A DNA stretch of 64,000 nucleotides from Paenibacillus sp. 19GGS1-52 (GTDB lineage: Bacteria; Bacillota; Bacilli; Paenibacillales; Paenibacillaceae): assembly GCF_022369515.1 (NCBI RefSeq), contig NZ_CP059724.1:372001-436000 (forward strand), read 5' to 3'. Numbering within the stretch: position 1 is the first letter of the stretch; every line of letters starts with the position of its first letter. Below, one piece after another: positions 49,349-57,968 of the stretch. The translations under genes and the position numbers were made by a program. Below the pieces are notes generated by a model. It made no database searches. It saw only the letters and a list, made by a program, of their open reading frames with translations, and was not told the origin of the DNA.

Positions 49349-49927
49349 ATGAAGGACCTAGACTTGACCCTTTGGCTTATCCGGATGAGCCAGGGTGATG
49401 AACAAGCATTCCAAGTCGTTTATGAATCAACGCACGATCATGCTTACAGATTAATCAGCTATCTCGCTCCGAGGAAAGAAGATATTGGAGAGATCATGAG
49501 CGAATTATATTTTGAACTGTTCAGAAGTCTGAATAAGTATGATCCGGAACAGAGTTTCGCTTCATGGTTTAGTGGTTTGATTGTCAGACAAGTGCGGAAC
49601 TGGAAGCGGAAGGAGTGGCGTCTTTTTCGTATCACGGAAAAGCTGATGCAGAGTACTACCAAATCGTCCGACCCAGCGGCAGAGCTACGGTTGACGGCTC
49701 TGAGCGACCGACTGGACTTGCTTCCAATCTTGCAGACGCTACCGCTCAAATTCAAGGAGGTTATCGTCCTTCGCTACTACCAGGATTGCTCTCTGGAGGA
49801 CATTGCCAAATTGTTGAAGATTCCGTTAGGCACCGTAAAATCTAGGCATCATCATGCACTTAAGCATTTACGCCACCGATTTGATCAACAGGGTTTGCGA
49901 GAGGAGGGGGATGGCTTTGTCTATTGA
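49349..49927 (+). CDS. ECF-type RNA polymerase sigma factor
   Basis: 192 residues. Region 2 (about 10-85: YESTHDHAYRLISYLAPRKEDIGEIMSELYFELF) and region 4 (about 125-180: LPLKFKEVIVLRYYQDCSLEDIAKLLKIPLGTVKSRHHHALKHL) are both clear. It directs transcription of an extracytoplasmic-stress regulon in the manner of SigV/SigW-type factors. GGAGG lies 9 bases before the ATG at 49349. Its 3' end overlaps the anti-sigma gene by 17 bases, so they are co-translated. No GAACC/CGT-type autoregulatory promoter was pinned down. Confidence 0.92.
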   Translation: MKDLDLTLWLIRMSQGDEQAFQVVYESTHDHAYRLISYLAPRKEDIGEIMSELYFELFRSLNKYDPEQSFASWFSGLIVRQVRNWKRKEWRLFRITEKLMQSTTKSSDPAAELRLTALSDRLDLLPILQTLPLKFKEVIVLRYYQDCSLEDIAKLLKIPLGTVKSRHHHALKHLRHRFDQQGLREEGDGFVY

Positions 49928-50891
49928 GCAGCAACTAGTAGAGGCGTTCGAACAAGATTCCCGGAAGTGTCCTTCCGACCTGGATACTCGAATTGCGGTG
50001 GAATACAGGCAGCAGGTGATGCGACAAAGGGGAAAATCATTCATGCCTAGAACAAGAAAAATGCCAAAATTCGTTTTGATCGCCATCATATTTATCTTGA
50101 TTTGCGGATTCAGCTATGCAGGGAGCAAGCTCCTATTTGAAGATAAAACGGATACGTTCTCTATCAACTATCAAACTGCGCAGGAGTTGCATTTTGAGCA
50201 AGGCGATATAGAGAAGATTCGCGGTTCGCTAGAGGAAGTTAAAGCACAATTGAACCCCGGAGAAACAGCAGTCGTATACCTTCAAGATTATGACATACAG
50301 GTTGCGGGAACACCGCTTGTCTTTGGCATCAATAAGCCGATTCCTATCCCGTTAGAGGATTGGAAAGCGACATTGCAGCAACACAGCATTGAGGAAAAGC
50401 TTCCCGAATCCATTCTTGGAACATTCAACTTCGTGGAGGGCATGGAAAACTCGCCCTACCAATTTAGTTTTGGCCCGGATGGTTACCAGCTTCTGAATGA
50501 GATGAAAGCTGAAAACAAGAAGACAGGAAGTGAGTTATTGTGGCGAAAGGCAGATCTATCCAAAGCTGAACCTGTTGTCCCCTATACTTCCGTATATCGT
50601 AATTCGAGTAATGAGACGATCTATTTAACCTGGCAAATTGCCAACGGTAACCCTGATCTTAAGATGTTCCAAGTAGTTCCGCCCAACACAACCTATGAGG
50701 AGATCAATATAGGCGGCTTAACGGCACATTATATGTTGGACGATCAATCGCTGTTCGGGCAGAGCAATATTCATCAAGACGTAATGTGGCTCAAAGAAAG
50801 CGGAGGCAAGTCGGTTATCTATCATGTACAGACCGATTCTACGAAATTGACCAAAGAACAATTGATTGAGGCAGCAAAAAGCTTGTTATAA
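49911..50891 (+). CDS. Probable membrane anti-sigma factor
   Basis: 326 residues. A short cytoplasmic N-terminus (about 1-45, likely sigma-binding), one membrane helix (about 46-66, FVLIAIIFILICGFSYAG) and a long extracytoplasmic part (about 67-326). No zinc-binding HxxxCxxC motif was seen, so it is not a ZAS-type anti-sigma. Its position, overlapping the sigma gene by 17 bases, and its topology support the role. GAGGAGGGGG lies just before the ATG at 49911. The outer domain is beta-rich and not recognised. Confidence 0.78.
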   Translation: MALSIEQQLVEAFEQDSRKCPSDLDTRIAVEYRQQVMRQRGKSFMPRTRKMPKFVLIAIIFILICGFSYAGSKLLFEDKTDTFSINYQTAQELHFEQGDIEKIRGSLEEVKAQLNPGETAVVYLQDYDIQVAGTPLVFGINKPIPIPLEDWKATLQQHSIEEKLPESILGTFNFVEGMENSPYQFSFGPDGYQLLNEMKAENKKTGSELLWRKADLSKAEPVVPYTSVYRNSSNETIYLTWQIANGNPDLKMFQVVPPNTTYEEINIGGLTAHYMLDDQSLFGQSNIHQDVMWLKESGGKSVIYHVQTDSTKLTKEQLIEAAKSLL

Positions 50892-50899
50892 GCATTTAG

Positions 50900-50946
50900 A
50901 AAAAGAACGGTTGAGCCATGAACAATGGCATCAGCCGTTCTTTTTT
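50900..50946 (+). terminator. Terminator of the sigma/anti-sigma operon
   Basis: AAAAGAACGG and CCGTTCTTTT pair, with an inner CCAT/ATGG stem, followed by T-run. Confidence 0.85.
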
Positions 50947-50968
50947 GTTTAAATAAAACGATTTATTT

Positions 50969-51475
50969 CTAGCTAGTCGTATATTTCCGTATCAAAGTGG
51001 CCAGCTCGTCCCAAGTCTCACATTGATCCCAGTGGAACGATTCTGGCAGCTGATACGTGTCCTCCCATGGCAGTTCCTGCAGGAATTGCTTTAAGTTCTG
51101 TTCCACACAGATGACCTGCATAAGGGTTCTCATCCGAAATTGCAGCGGATAGCGCATCTCTTGGGAGATTGGCTGGAAATAGGTCTCTGCCATGTAATCG
51201 ACCAACGCTTCCCCTTTTTCCTGCTCCTTGTGCTGGTTCCATACCTGTTTAATTCGTTCCGTTAATTGTCGCCAAGGAGTGTCTTCGCGCGGATATACAA
51301 TTCCCATGGTTGCAGCATCCTTATAGGTCCATAGTGCCCATGAGACATCATTTTCCTCGCATAAATCCAGCATATCCTCAATAATAGTTACTTGGAAATC
51401 AATATCCTCTTTCTCAAATACTAATCCAAGCTCACCGCACCAGATAGGACGCTTATACTTCTCACCGGAGGTCGT
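50969..51475 (-). pseudogene. C-terminal fragment of a clan GH-A (GH5-type) glycosidase
   Basis: Readable on the minus strand from 51475: YKRPIWCGELGLV places the likely nucleophile Glu in WCGELG, followed by WALWTYKDAATMGIVYP. This is the last third of a cellulase-like TIM barrel. The frame begins at a TGA (51478-51476) and the first two-thirds, with the acid/base Glu, are missing. At 51468-51475 it abuts and overlaps by a few bases a truncated histidine kinase read in the other direction, so the two fragments were joined by a deletion or rearrangement. Confidence 0.72.
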
Positions 51476-52035
51476 TCAGGAAATCCAAGTCATCGAACAA
51501 CGCTGCCTCAAAGTGTATGATAGACTGGACGTAGTGCATCAGAAAACCCTGAAATCCCAAATTAGAACTAGAGCCAGTCGCTCTGCACGAGCTTATGGAG
51601 AGTGTGCTGGGCGAGATGCGCTTGGAGCTCAAGCCTATTAAAGTAAATTACACTCGACATCTGCGTCATCTAGTAATTATGGCTGACCCCTACTATTTCT
51701 CACAGGCTGTTGAGAATATTCTGTCCAATGCGGTGGACGCCCTGCAGCATGTTCCAGAGAAATCGCGACTGAACGAGATTGAGACCAATATGAAGAACAA
51801 GTGGGTGGAGTTGATTATTCGCGACAACGGCATCGGCATAGCGGATGAGGATATAGGGAACATTTTTCAGCCGTTCTTCTCTTCCAAGCCTACGGCCACG
51901 AATTGGGGAATGGGGTTGTCCTTATGCCATACCATCATAACAACACACGGGGGTAAGATCAGTGCTGCCAGCAGACGAGGCGAAGGTAGCTCGTTTCATA
52001 TTGTCATGCCTCTGCTTTCGACTTCAAATAACTAG
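51468..52035 (+). pseudogene. Histidine kinase fragment (HATPase domain) with a frameshift
   Basis: From 51468 the first frame reads VVQEIQVIEQRCLKVYDRLDVVHQKTLK, like the helix after the phospho-acceptor region. From 51554 a second frame reads LELEPVALHELMESVLGEMRLELKP and then a full HATPase domain: N-box QAVENILSNAVDAL, G1 DNGIGIADED, FQPFFSSK and G2 GMGLSLCHTIITTHGG. The H-box, sensor and membrane part are absent. A protein from ATG 51595 would bind ATP but not autophosphorylate. The response regulator after it is intact. Confidence 0.75.
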
Positions 52036-52050
52036 GGGGCGAACATCAGC

Positions 52051-52776
52051 ATGAGCATTCCAGCCATTAAGGTGCTTATCGTAGAAGACGATAACTTGAT
52101 CGCCAAGCGCTATCAGATGATTCTAACCAAAGACCCGCAGATAGAGTTTGTCGGGAGGGCCGCGAGCGGCTATGAGGGGACAATGTTGGCAGCGCTTTAT
52201 AAACCAGACATTATCCTAATGGACATTGAACTGGAGGACAAGCAAGCTGGACTACGGGCTTCATCGGAAATATTGAACTATATGCCGAACGTCAAGATTG
52301 TCATGCTCACCGTCTGTGAAACCGACGATACGGTTTTCCAAGCATTTGAATTGGGTGTAACCAACTACTTGCTCAAGAACATGCCAGCCGAGGCCATATT
52401 GAAAGCTGTAAAAGATGCCTATTATGACATGTCTTCGCTGCATTCCAACATCGCCGGGAAGATCACCCGGGAGTTTAAGCGGATCAAGACGGCGGAGGAC
52501 AGCCTCATTTATAATTTTCATATCCTGACGAAGCTTACACCTACAGAACTCGAGGTTCTAGATTTACTGATGAAGGACTACAGCCGTCAAGAAATTTGCA
52601 AAGAGCGCCATGTGGAGCCTTCTACGCTAAAATCCCAGATCAACAGTATCCTGAAGAAATTCAATAAAAACAGTGTGCAAGAGGTGATTCCTATTCTGCG
52701 TGAATTGCATATTCCACAAATTCTTTCACAGCGTAAGGGGAGCCTGCCATTGGGAGCGAATGGAGAGCAACTATGA
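52051..52776 (+). CDS. Response regulator, NarL/LuxR type
   Basis: 241 residues. The receiver domain (about 7-125) has VLIVEDD, phospho-acceptor Asp in IILMDIELED and the late Lys in NYLLKNMP. The LuxR-type HTH (about 165-220) is LTPTELEVLDLLMKDYSRQEICKERHVEPSTLKSQINSILKKF. Its kinase partner gene, 15 bases upstream, is truncated, so it may be unphosphorylated or served by another kinase. GGGGGCG precedes the ATG. It overlaps the lipoprotein gene by 4 bases (ATGA). Confidence 0.88.
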   Translation: MSIPAIKVLIVEDDNLIAKRYQMILTKDPQIEFVGRAASGYEGTMLAALYKPDIILMDIELEDKQAGLRASSEILNYMPNVKIVMLTVCETDDTVFQAFELGVTNYLLKNMPAEAILKAVKDAYYDMSSLHSNIAGKITREFKRIKTAEDSLIYNFHILTKLTPTELEVLDLLMKDYSRQEICKERHVEPSTLKSQINSILKKFNKNSVQEVIPILRELHIPQILSQRKGSLPLGANGEQL

Positions 52777-53570
52777 AGATGAAATCATGGATTGTTATAT
52801 TTATTTCAATACTAATCATTAGTGGGTGTGCCAATCCCGAAGCCAAAAGATTTAAGAACAATAAAGTTGTGCAAGCCGAAATTAAAGAATTGATTGTCTC
52901 CAAGGGAGCGGAAATGTACGGTCTAGAACTCAAGCCTATCATGGAAGGTATGGAGTTCGGTCGCGGACCTGCGCTCCCCTCCGTGGATAGTACGAAACTG
53001 GTCGTACCAGTAAAAACAACAGGAATTCCTGAATTCACATTTAACGCTATCGTAGATATTGGGGATACAGAAGCTGGGGAAATCGGAATAAAGGGTGTGG
53101 ATATTTATGGAAACCCCAATGGATTAGGTTATCTAGGTAACTTTCTAATGTCTTATGTCTTTAAGACAAAGTTCCACAAGGAAATAGATGGAATATTGAA
53201 TTATGATAAAGGTATCTATTTAGATAGAGTGATGGTTCAGTCCAAGGCATCTATCTATATTGAGGACGAAGAGGAATTAGAGCAAATGATGCGAGCAATA
53301 ACTGCAGACTATACTGCTGGAAAGTTCAATAATCCAGACGAATATACTTATCTAATAGATACGTATGGACTCGGGGGGCTGCCACAAGTATTTATCAAAA
53401 TGGATCAAGCCTCTGATTCGGCAGCAACCGAGGAAAAATTCAATAATCTTGTTGCTTACATGACGAACAATAAGGATCTTCCCGCTGCTGAATATCATAT
53501 TAAGACCTATTCTACCCCAAAAGATGTGTCCACCTTCTCCAAAGTTCTGGTCATTGGTGATCAACAGTAA
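52773..53570 (+). CDS. Putative lipoprotein
   Basis: 265 residues. The signal peptide MKMKSWIVIFISILIISGC has a clear lipobox (IISGC), so the mature protein is lipid-anchored outside the membrane. The rest is alpha/beta with no family I can name with confidence; staphylococcal DUF1672-type lipoproteins have a broadly similar layout. Its start overlaps the response regulator stop by 4 bases, linking it to that two-component system as a target or accessory. Its 3' end overlaps by 10 bases the convergent methyltransferase. Confidence 0.8.
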   Translation: MKMKSWIVIFISILIISGCANPEAKRFKNNKVVQAEIKELIVSKGAEMYGLELKPIMEGMEFGRGPALPSVDSTKLVVPVKTTGIPEFTFNAIVDIGDTEAGEIGIKGVDIYGNPNGLGYLGNFLMSYVFKTKFHKEIDGILNYDKGIYLDRVMVQSKASIYIEDEEELEQMMRAITADYTAGKFNNPDEYTYLIDTYGLGGLPQVFIKMDQASDSAATEEKFNNLVAYMTNNKDLPAAEYHIKTYSTPKDVSTFSKVLVIGDQQ

Positions 53571-54154
53571 ACCGCTTGCTGCATACGTCTGAACTCAATG
53601 AGCTCAAAGTCCTTAAAGATGGTTTTAATTTTGTCCTCAGTGTAACCTAATCCACCCTTAAGGCTACGTTGCCGATATACCTCCCAATCGGTCATATCTG
53701 CACCCATGCTGCCTAATGCAAAGCATACTAGCCCGAAGGATCCTCCCGGTTTCAAACTTTTGTTCACCATATCAAGAAAGCTAACTCTACGATGGGGGAG
53801 GATATGATGGAAACATCCGCTGTCATAAATAAAATCATAGGTTTCGGACTCCAGGTTAAGATCGAAAATATTATGGCGAAGAAAATTGACATGCACATGG
53901 TTAGTCTTAGCTCGTTCTATTCCCCAATTTATTGTTTCCTGAGAAATATCAACTGCAGTAACCTTGCAATTCTGTTGAGCCATATAGACAGCATTTCTAC
54001 CCGCTCCACAACCTAATTCGAGAACCTTTCCTGCTTGTATGTGTCCGTCATGAAAGTATTGGACTAAGTTTTCATCTGGCGCATTCACAAAAAAAGGCAC
54101 GCCTTTATTTCTGTCAGCATAGAAGTTATCCCACCATCCTATAATCGATATTGT
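53561..54154 (-). CDS. Class I SAM-dependent methyltransferase without a normal start codon
   Basis: The frame continues directly after the TAA of the ArsR-GyrB-like gene (54157-54155) for 197 codons. It reads IGWWDNFYADRNKGVPFFVNAP, then SAM motif I VLELGCGAGRNAVYMAQ, motif II VTAVDISQETI and the later IYDSGCFHHI, all typical of Methyltransf_25 enzymes. Only GTG at 54100 exists as a start in the frame and it would remove conserved N-terminal residues; no ribosome site precedes it. Use of ATT/ATA, translational readthrough of the upstream TAA, or decay are possible. Substrate unknown. Confidence 0.7.
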   Translation of the reverse strand, partial: TISIIGWWDNFYADRNKGVPFFVNAPDENLVQYFHDGHIQAGKVLELGCGAGRNAVYMAQQNCKVTAVDISQETINWGIERAKTNHVHVNFLRHNIFDLNLESETYDFIYDSGCFHHILPHRRVSFLDMVNKSLKPGGSFGLVCFALGSMGADMTDWEVYRQRSLKGGLGYTEDKIKTIFKDFELIEFRRMQQAVYC

Positions 54155-55234
54155 TTAGTCATGAATATGGATGGAGAGACTTGGATAAGCCGTTAACAGT
54201 TCATTTTTACGTAGATCCAGTTTAGTACGGTCAAAACCTACTCCAAACAAATCTGCATCCGGCTTGAAAGTAACACTTGTTCCAGTCTCAATCGATATGC
54301 CAACGGTCATTAATCCAGATTGCGGGATACCCTGTCTGTACTCTTGACGATAAACTTTCCCATCACGACGAATCTCAACAGTCAGCTTTTGGGAAAGGGC
54401 ATTAACTACTGCAATGCTAATCCCTTTCTCGGCCCCTGGAACTTGGAATTGAGCACTGCTGCTAAACCGATTGATATCGGTCAAAATGGATTGAACAAGT
54501 GCCTCAACAGGAATGCCTCTGCCATTATCAGTTACGGTCACACTCCCATCATCGTGCAGGAACAGGTCAATCTCACTACAAAACCCCGCTTGGTGCTCAA
54601 GTATTGAATTCTCAACAACCGCCCAAAGCAAGTGGTGGACATCGAAATCTTGTGATGTTCCGAAATAAACCCCCGCGTTATTCCTTGTTTCCATCATGTC
54701 CATATAATCACTTGTATCTAGTAAGTCACTGACCGCAGCTAATAGCAGAAGAAAAGGGAGGCATCGATGCATGGGGAATCCATATCGTCCTCCAGGTTCT
54801 TGCACTAATAAATTGGCTCCGATCAATGCCTTGAGATGGTGATAAAGCTGACCCGTTGTACCCATGTTTAAGCGGTCAACAAGCTCGGCCCCTGTAAGAG
54901 GTTCATTAAGAACAGTCCTTAAAATGTCTAAACGTTGCTTATTTCCTAGTGCAGCTAGAACTTTTGCCACTTTCTCACTATTCAATCCAAGCAATTCTTG
55001 CATGCGACGTTCTTGGGGTGCCCATCTTAGCCCTTGTCCGTTTAGCTGAACGTTACCGGAATAGAAAACAGAACTTGAGTCAGGGTCCTTCATAACGGAG
55101 TCTTCGTAAATAGGATCTGCAAGGTTCAGATTTGCTGCGGGTTTTCGTTCCAAAACAATATGCTGGACTAGTTGATGAAGCTCGGCCATTTGTTTCTTTA
55201 GTTCGTCAATCTCATTACTTAAATCACGGCTCAT
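54155..55234 (-). CDS. ArsR-type HTH fused to a GyrB-like GHKL ATPase domain
   Basis: 359 residues from ATG 55234. Coiled coil (about 5-30), then an ArsR winged HTH (about 88-150: AALGNKQRLDILRTVLNEPLTGAELVDRL and LYHHLKAL). From about 190 the protein matches the N-terminal ATPase of DNA gyrase B: HHLLWAVVENSILEH, DGSVTVTDNGRGIPVEAL, VVNALSQKL, DGKVYRQEYRQG, TGTSVTFKPD. Asn209 and Asp236 (ATP-binding) are kept, but the catalytic Glu (GyrB Glu42) position is Ala205 and the GVG loop is altered to GIS. It may therefore bind ATP without hydrolysis, as an ATP- or drug-sensing repressor. The promoter region has TTACGTAA repeats. Confidence 0.88.
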   Translation of the reverse strand: MSRDLSNEIDELKKQMAELHQLVQHIVLERKPAANLNLADPIYEDSVMKDPDSSSVFYSGNVQLNGQGLRWAPQERRMQELLGLNSEKVAKVLAALGNKQRLDILRTVLNEPLTGAELVDRLNMGTTGQLYHHLKALIGANLLVQEPGGRYGFPMHRCLPFLLLLAAVSDLLDTSDYMDMMETRNNAGVYFGTSQDFDVHHLLWAVVENSILEHQAGFCSEIDLFLHDDGSVTVTDNGRGIPVEALVQSILTDINRFSSSAQFQVPGAEKGISIAVVNALSQKLTVEIRRDGKVYRQEYRQGIPQSGLMTVGISIETGTSVTFKPDADLFGVGFDRTKLDLRKNELLTAYPSLSIHIHD

Positions 55235-55257
55235 AAAATGAAACCACCAACCTTTCC

Positions 55258-55301
55258 CATTACGCATTATTTCATTACGTAATTATTATATTTCGTAATT
55301 A
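55258..55301. promoter_or_regulatory. Repeated ATTACGTAAT sites before the ArsR-GyrB-like gene
   Basis: Three related boxes, ATTACGCATT, ATTACGTAAT (perfect palindrome, 55274-55283) and TTTCGTAATT, in a short AT-rich run. They fit a winged-HTH repressor site for autoregulation of the fusion gene. Confidence 0.6.
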
Positions 55302-55417
55302 TTTAAAGTCAACAGGTTTAACTTTACATATAATATCAGATTAGCGTAATGTCTATACTAAAGCCCAAAACCTGACATGAATCTTCATTTGTTATAGAGG
55401 CGAAAGGAAAATGTCCC

Positions 55418-56656
55418 TTGATTGAAACGTTACTCTTGAACTTTTTGTTTTTACTGTTTCCAGTTCTAATCGTGCTAATTTTCTTTGAAAATAGACCCTT
55501 TTCTTATAATAGAAAGATTCTTGTTTTGCTCTCTGTAGTGACAATGATTCTATGTATAGCCAAGCCCATTACATTGGAAATTGGATTTATTTTTGATTTG
55601 AGATATGTCCCGTTTATTATCGTGGCTCTATTTGGCGGCTATAAGAATGTAGTTCCGTTATATTTAATATTAAATATCTACCGTTTCTATTTGGGTGGAG
55701 ATGGAACCATCCACTCCTTTCTTTTTTCAACAGCTGTATTCATTCTGGTACCCCTATATAGTAAAAGGTTCTTAAAGCTAAATTCTAAAAACCGAATTAT
55801 AGGGGCAACTGTTATTTCTTTTCTTACGATGGGAGTCTACCTAATTATTCTAAGTAGGATTATGGGTTCCTTAGATAGACAATTCTGGCTGCTCACGTTT
55901 GATGCCTTAACGACTTATGTTGGGGTGACAAGTATCATTATGATTTTATTAGAGCAGATCATTACCAACGTCAAGAATCGTGACCGAATTTTACAATCGG
56001 AAAGATTAAATGTCGTCAGTGAGCTAGCAGCTAGTGTGTCACACGAAATAAGAAATCCACTAACCGTCACCAGCGGTTTTCTGCAGCTTTTATCTAAATC
56101 AAAGAATATAACGTCCGAAGAAAAAGGATATGTAGAATTATCTTTGCAGGAACTTAATCGAGCAGAAAAAATAGTCAGCGATTATCTTTTGTTTGCTAAG
56201 CCGCAAGCCGAGAATAGGGTGTATTCCGATATGAGAGTAGAGTCAGAGTATACCAAAAATATCATCATGCCCTATGCCGCCATACATAAAGTAGAAGTTA
56301 TATTTAGTTTCAATAACTCGTTAAATAAGAACTATGATCGAAACCAACTCCAGCAATGTTTAATTAATTTATATAAAAATGGGATTGAAGCGATGAAAGA
56401 AAAGGATGGCGGTACTCTATTCATTGATATATCAGAAAGTAAGCAGAATATTATTATTAGCATTCGAGACACTGGAATTGGGATGACAAAGGAAGAAATA
56501 TCACGTCTAGGCAAGCCATACTATTCTACCAAAGAAGATGGAACCGGTCTTGGCATGCTCATGGCCTACAGTACAATTCATAAAGTAAAAGGGAACATTG
56601 AAGTCACTAGTGAAAAAGGCAAAGGTACCACCGTCCTTATCACAATCCCTACTTAA
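55418..56656 (+). CDS. Sensor histidine kinase, KinB-like
   Basis: 412 residues from TTG 55418. Six hydrophobic helices (about 4-24, 33-55, 62-85, 95-115, 127-148, 155-175) form a 5TMR_LYT-type membrane sensor. HisKA carries the phospho-acceptor His in SVSHEIRNPLT (about residue 208). The HATPase has N-box QCLINLYKNGIEAM, G1 DTGIGM and G2 GTGLGMLMAYSTI. The architecture matches KinB-type sporulation kinases that feed the phosphorelay. No cognate response regulator is adjacent, consistent with a phosphorelay kinase. AAAGG lies about 10 bases before the TTG. Confidence 0.9.
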   Translation: MIETLLLNFLFLLFPVLIVLIFFENRPFSYNRKILVLLSVVTMILCIAKPITLEIGFIFDLRYVPFIIVALFGGYKNVVPLYLILNIYRFYLGGDGTIHSFLFSTAVFILVPLYSKRFLKLNSKNRIIGATVISFLTMGVYLIILSRIMGSLDRQFWLLTFDALTTYVGVTSIIMILLEQIITNVKNRDRILQSERLNVVSELAASVSHEIRNPLTVTSGFLQLLSKSKNITSEEKGYVELSLQELNRAEKIVSDYLLFAKPQAENRVYSDMRVESEYTKNIIMPYAAIHKVEVIFSFNNSLNKNYDRNQLQQCLINLYKNGIEAMKEKDGGTLFIDISESKQNIIISIRDTGIGMTKEEISRLGKPYYSTKEDGTGLGMLMAYSTIHKVKGNIEVTSEKGKGTTVLITIPT

Positions 56657-56812
56657 ATATAAATTGAGCCTATACTTCCCGGATCATAGTTTAATAGGTC
56701 ATTGCTGCTTAATATATACCCAAACTCTCTGATAGCTTGTGCATAAAATATATAGAGCTCATTTGCACTGAGTTCCGAAGATTGCTGATTTTATGAGTAG
56801 GGGGGTGTGTTT
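56657..56812. other. Intergenic region before the nucleotidyltransferase gene
   Basis: About 155 AT-rich bases with no hairpin of note; it should hold the promoter of the nucleotidyltransferase-GT8 pair. A GGGGGG run at 56798-56803 serves as its ribosome site. Confidence 0.45.
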
Positions 56813-57850
56813 ATGAAAGGATTAATCTTATGTGCCGGCCGAGGAACAAGACTGCAGCCTTCGACGTATACCAAACCAAAGTGTATGCTGCCCGTTAACG
56901 GGGAGTATATTATTGTCTCCATCATTAATAAACTTGTGGCGGCCGGAATTACCGATATTGGTATTGTAGTCAACGCTTCGCAAGGAGAGATCCAGGAAAC
57001 GATTGGAGCTGGGGAGCGGTGGAACGCTTCTTTAACCTTTCTGCTGCAACAAGAAGCTAAAGGACTGGCGGATGCAGTCAAAAGTGCAAAGACTTTTATG
57101 GCGGATTCCCCCTTTGTATTGATGCTTGGCGATAATTTGTATGAGGGTGAACTCGAACCGTTGATTGAATCATTGGAGGCAGAACAATCTGCGGCTTCGA
57201 TACTGCTGCAGCGAGTCAAGGACCCCCGTCAATTTGGTGTTGCTGTTATCGAAGGTGGGCAAATGGTCAGTCTGGAAGAGAAACCACGCAATCCCAAATC
57301 GGATTTGGCTATTGTTGGCGTGTATGCTCTGACTGCAGCAATCTGGTCGATCATTGAGAGACTCACGCCTTCCCCGCGCGGAGAATACGAGTTAACAGAT
57401 GCTATTCAAATGTTAATTTCAGAGGGCGGGCATGTTGCGTACAGCGTAACGACAGCGCCATTTTTTGATATCGGGACCCATGAACGCTGGCTAGAAGCGA
57501 ATCGCTACAAGATGGATCATGATCCCAAGAATTTTGCGATGCCTTCCGGCCTTAACTCTGTGCAGTGCATCCCTCCGGTTAGGGTTGATCTCACCGCTCG
57601 CGTAACGAACAGTGTAATTGGACCTCATGTGTATATTGGTCCAAATAGTATTGTCGAAGATTGCATTCTAACCAATAGTATTTTGACGGATCAGGTACGG
57701 TTGTCCCATATTCATGCAGAGGGAAGTGTATTTGGCTCACATGTTTATCTAGCTGAGCAAGAAATTCAGGAGCTACCTGCCCGTCATATCCTGGGTGATC
57801 GTGCGACAGTTACCAGAATCAATCCTGATTTGCCGAACGATTCAAAATAA
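56813..57850 (+). CDS. NDP-sugar pyrophosphorylase (RmlA-like, long form)
   Basis: 345 residues. The nucleotidyltransferase domain (about 1-235) begins MKGLILCAGRGTRLQPSTYTKPKCMLPVNG (the GxGTRxxPxTxxxPK signature), with LGDNLYEG and EKP segments. The C-terminal left-handed beta helix (about 250-330, VIGPHVYIGPNSIVEDCILTNSIL) is the long RmlA-type extension. It makes an activated sugar, probably dTDP- or UDP-glucose-type, from a sugar 1-phosphate and NTP. The GT8 gene 118 bases downstream is the likely consumer. Confidence 0.88.
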   Translation: MKGLILCAGRGTRLQPSTYTKPKCMLPVNGEYIIVSIINKLVAAGITDIGIVVNASQGEIQETIGAGERWNASLTFLLQQEAKGLADAVKSAKTFMADSPFVLMLGDNLYEGELEPLIESLEAEQSAASILLQRVKDPRQFGVAVIEGGQMVSLEEKPRNPKSDLAIVGVYALTAAIWSIIERLTPSPRGEYELTDAIQMLISEGGHVAYSVTTAPFFDIGTHERWLEANRYKMDHDPKNFAMPSGLNSVQCIPPVRVDLTARVTNSVIGPHVYIGPNSIVEDCILTNSILTDQVRLSHIHAEGSVFGSHVYLAEQEIQELPARHILGDRATVTRINPDLPNDSK

Positions 57851-57968
57851 AATGGAGGCCTACTGGGGAATAGTCCAATCCAGTCACTGGGTTAAACATA
57901 CACTTAAAGTGTCTAATGCATCAGACGGCTATGCAAAAGAATACTTTAAGGGTAGGTGAATTTCGAGA

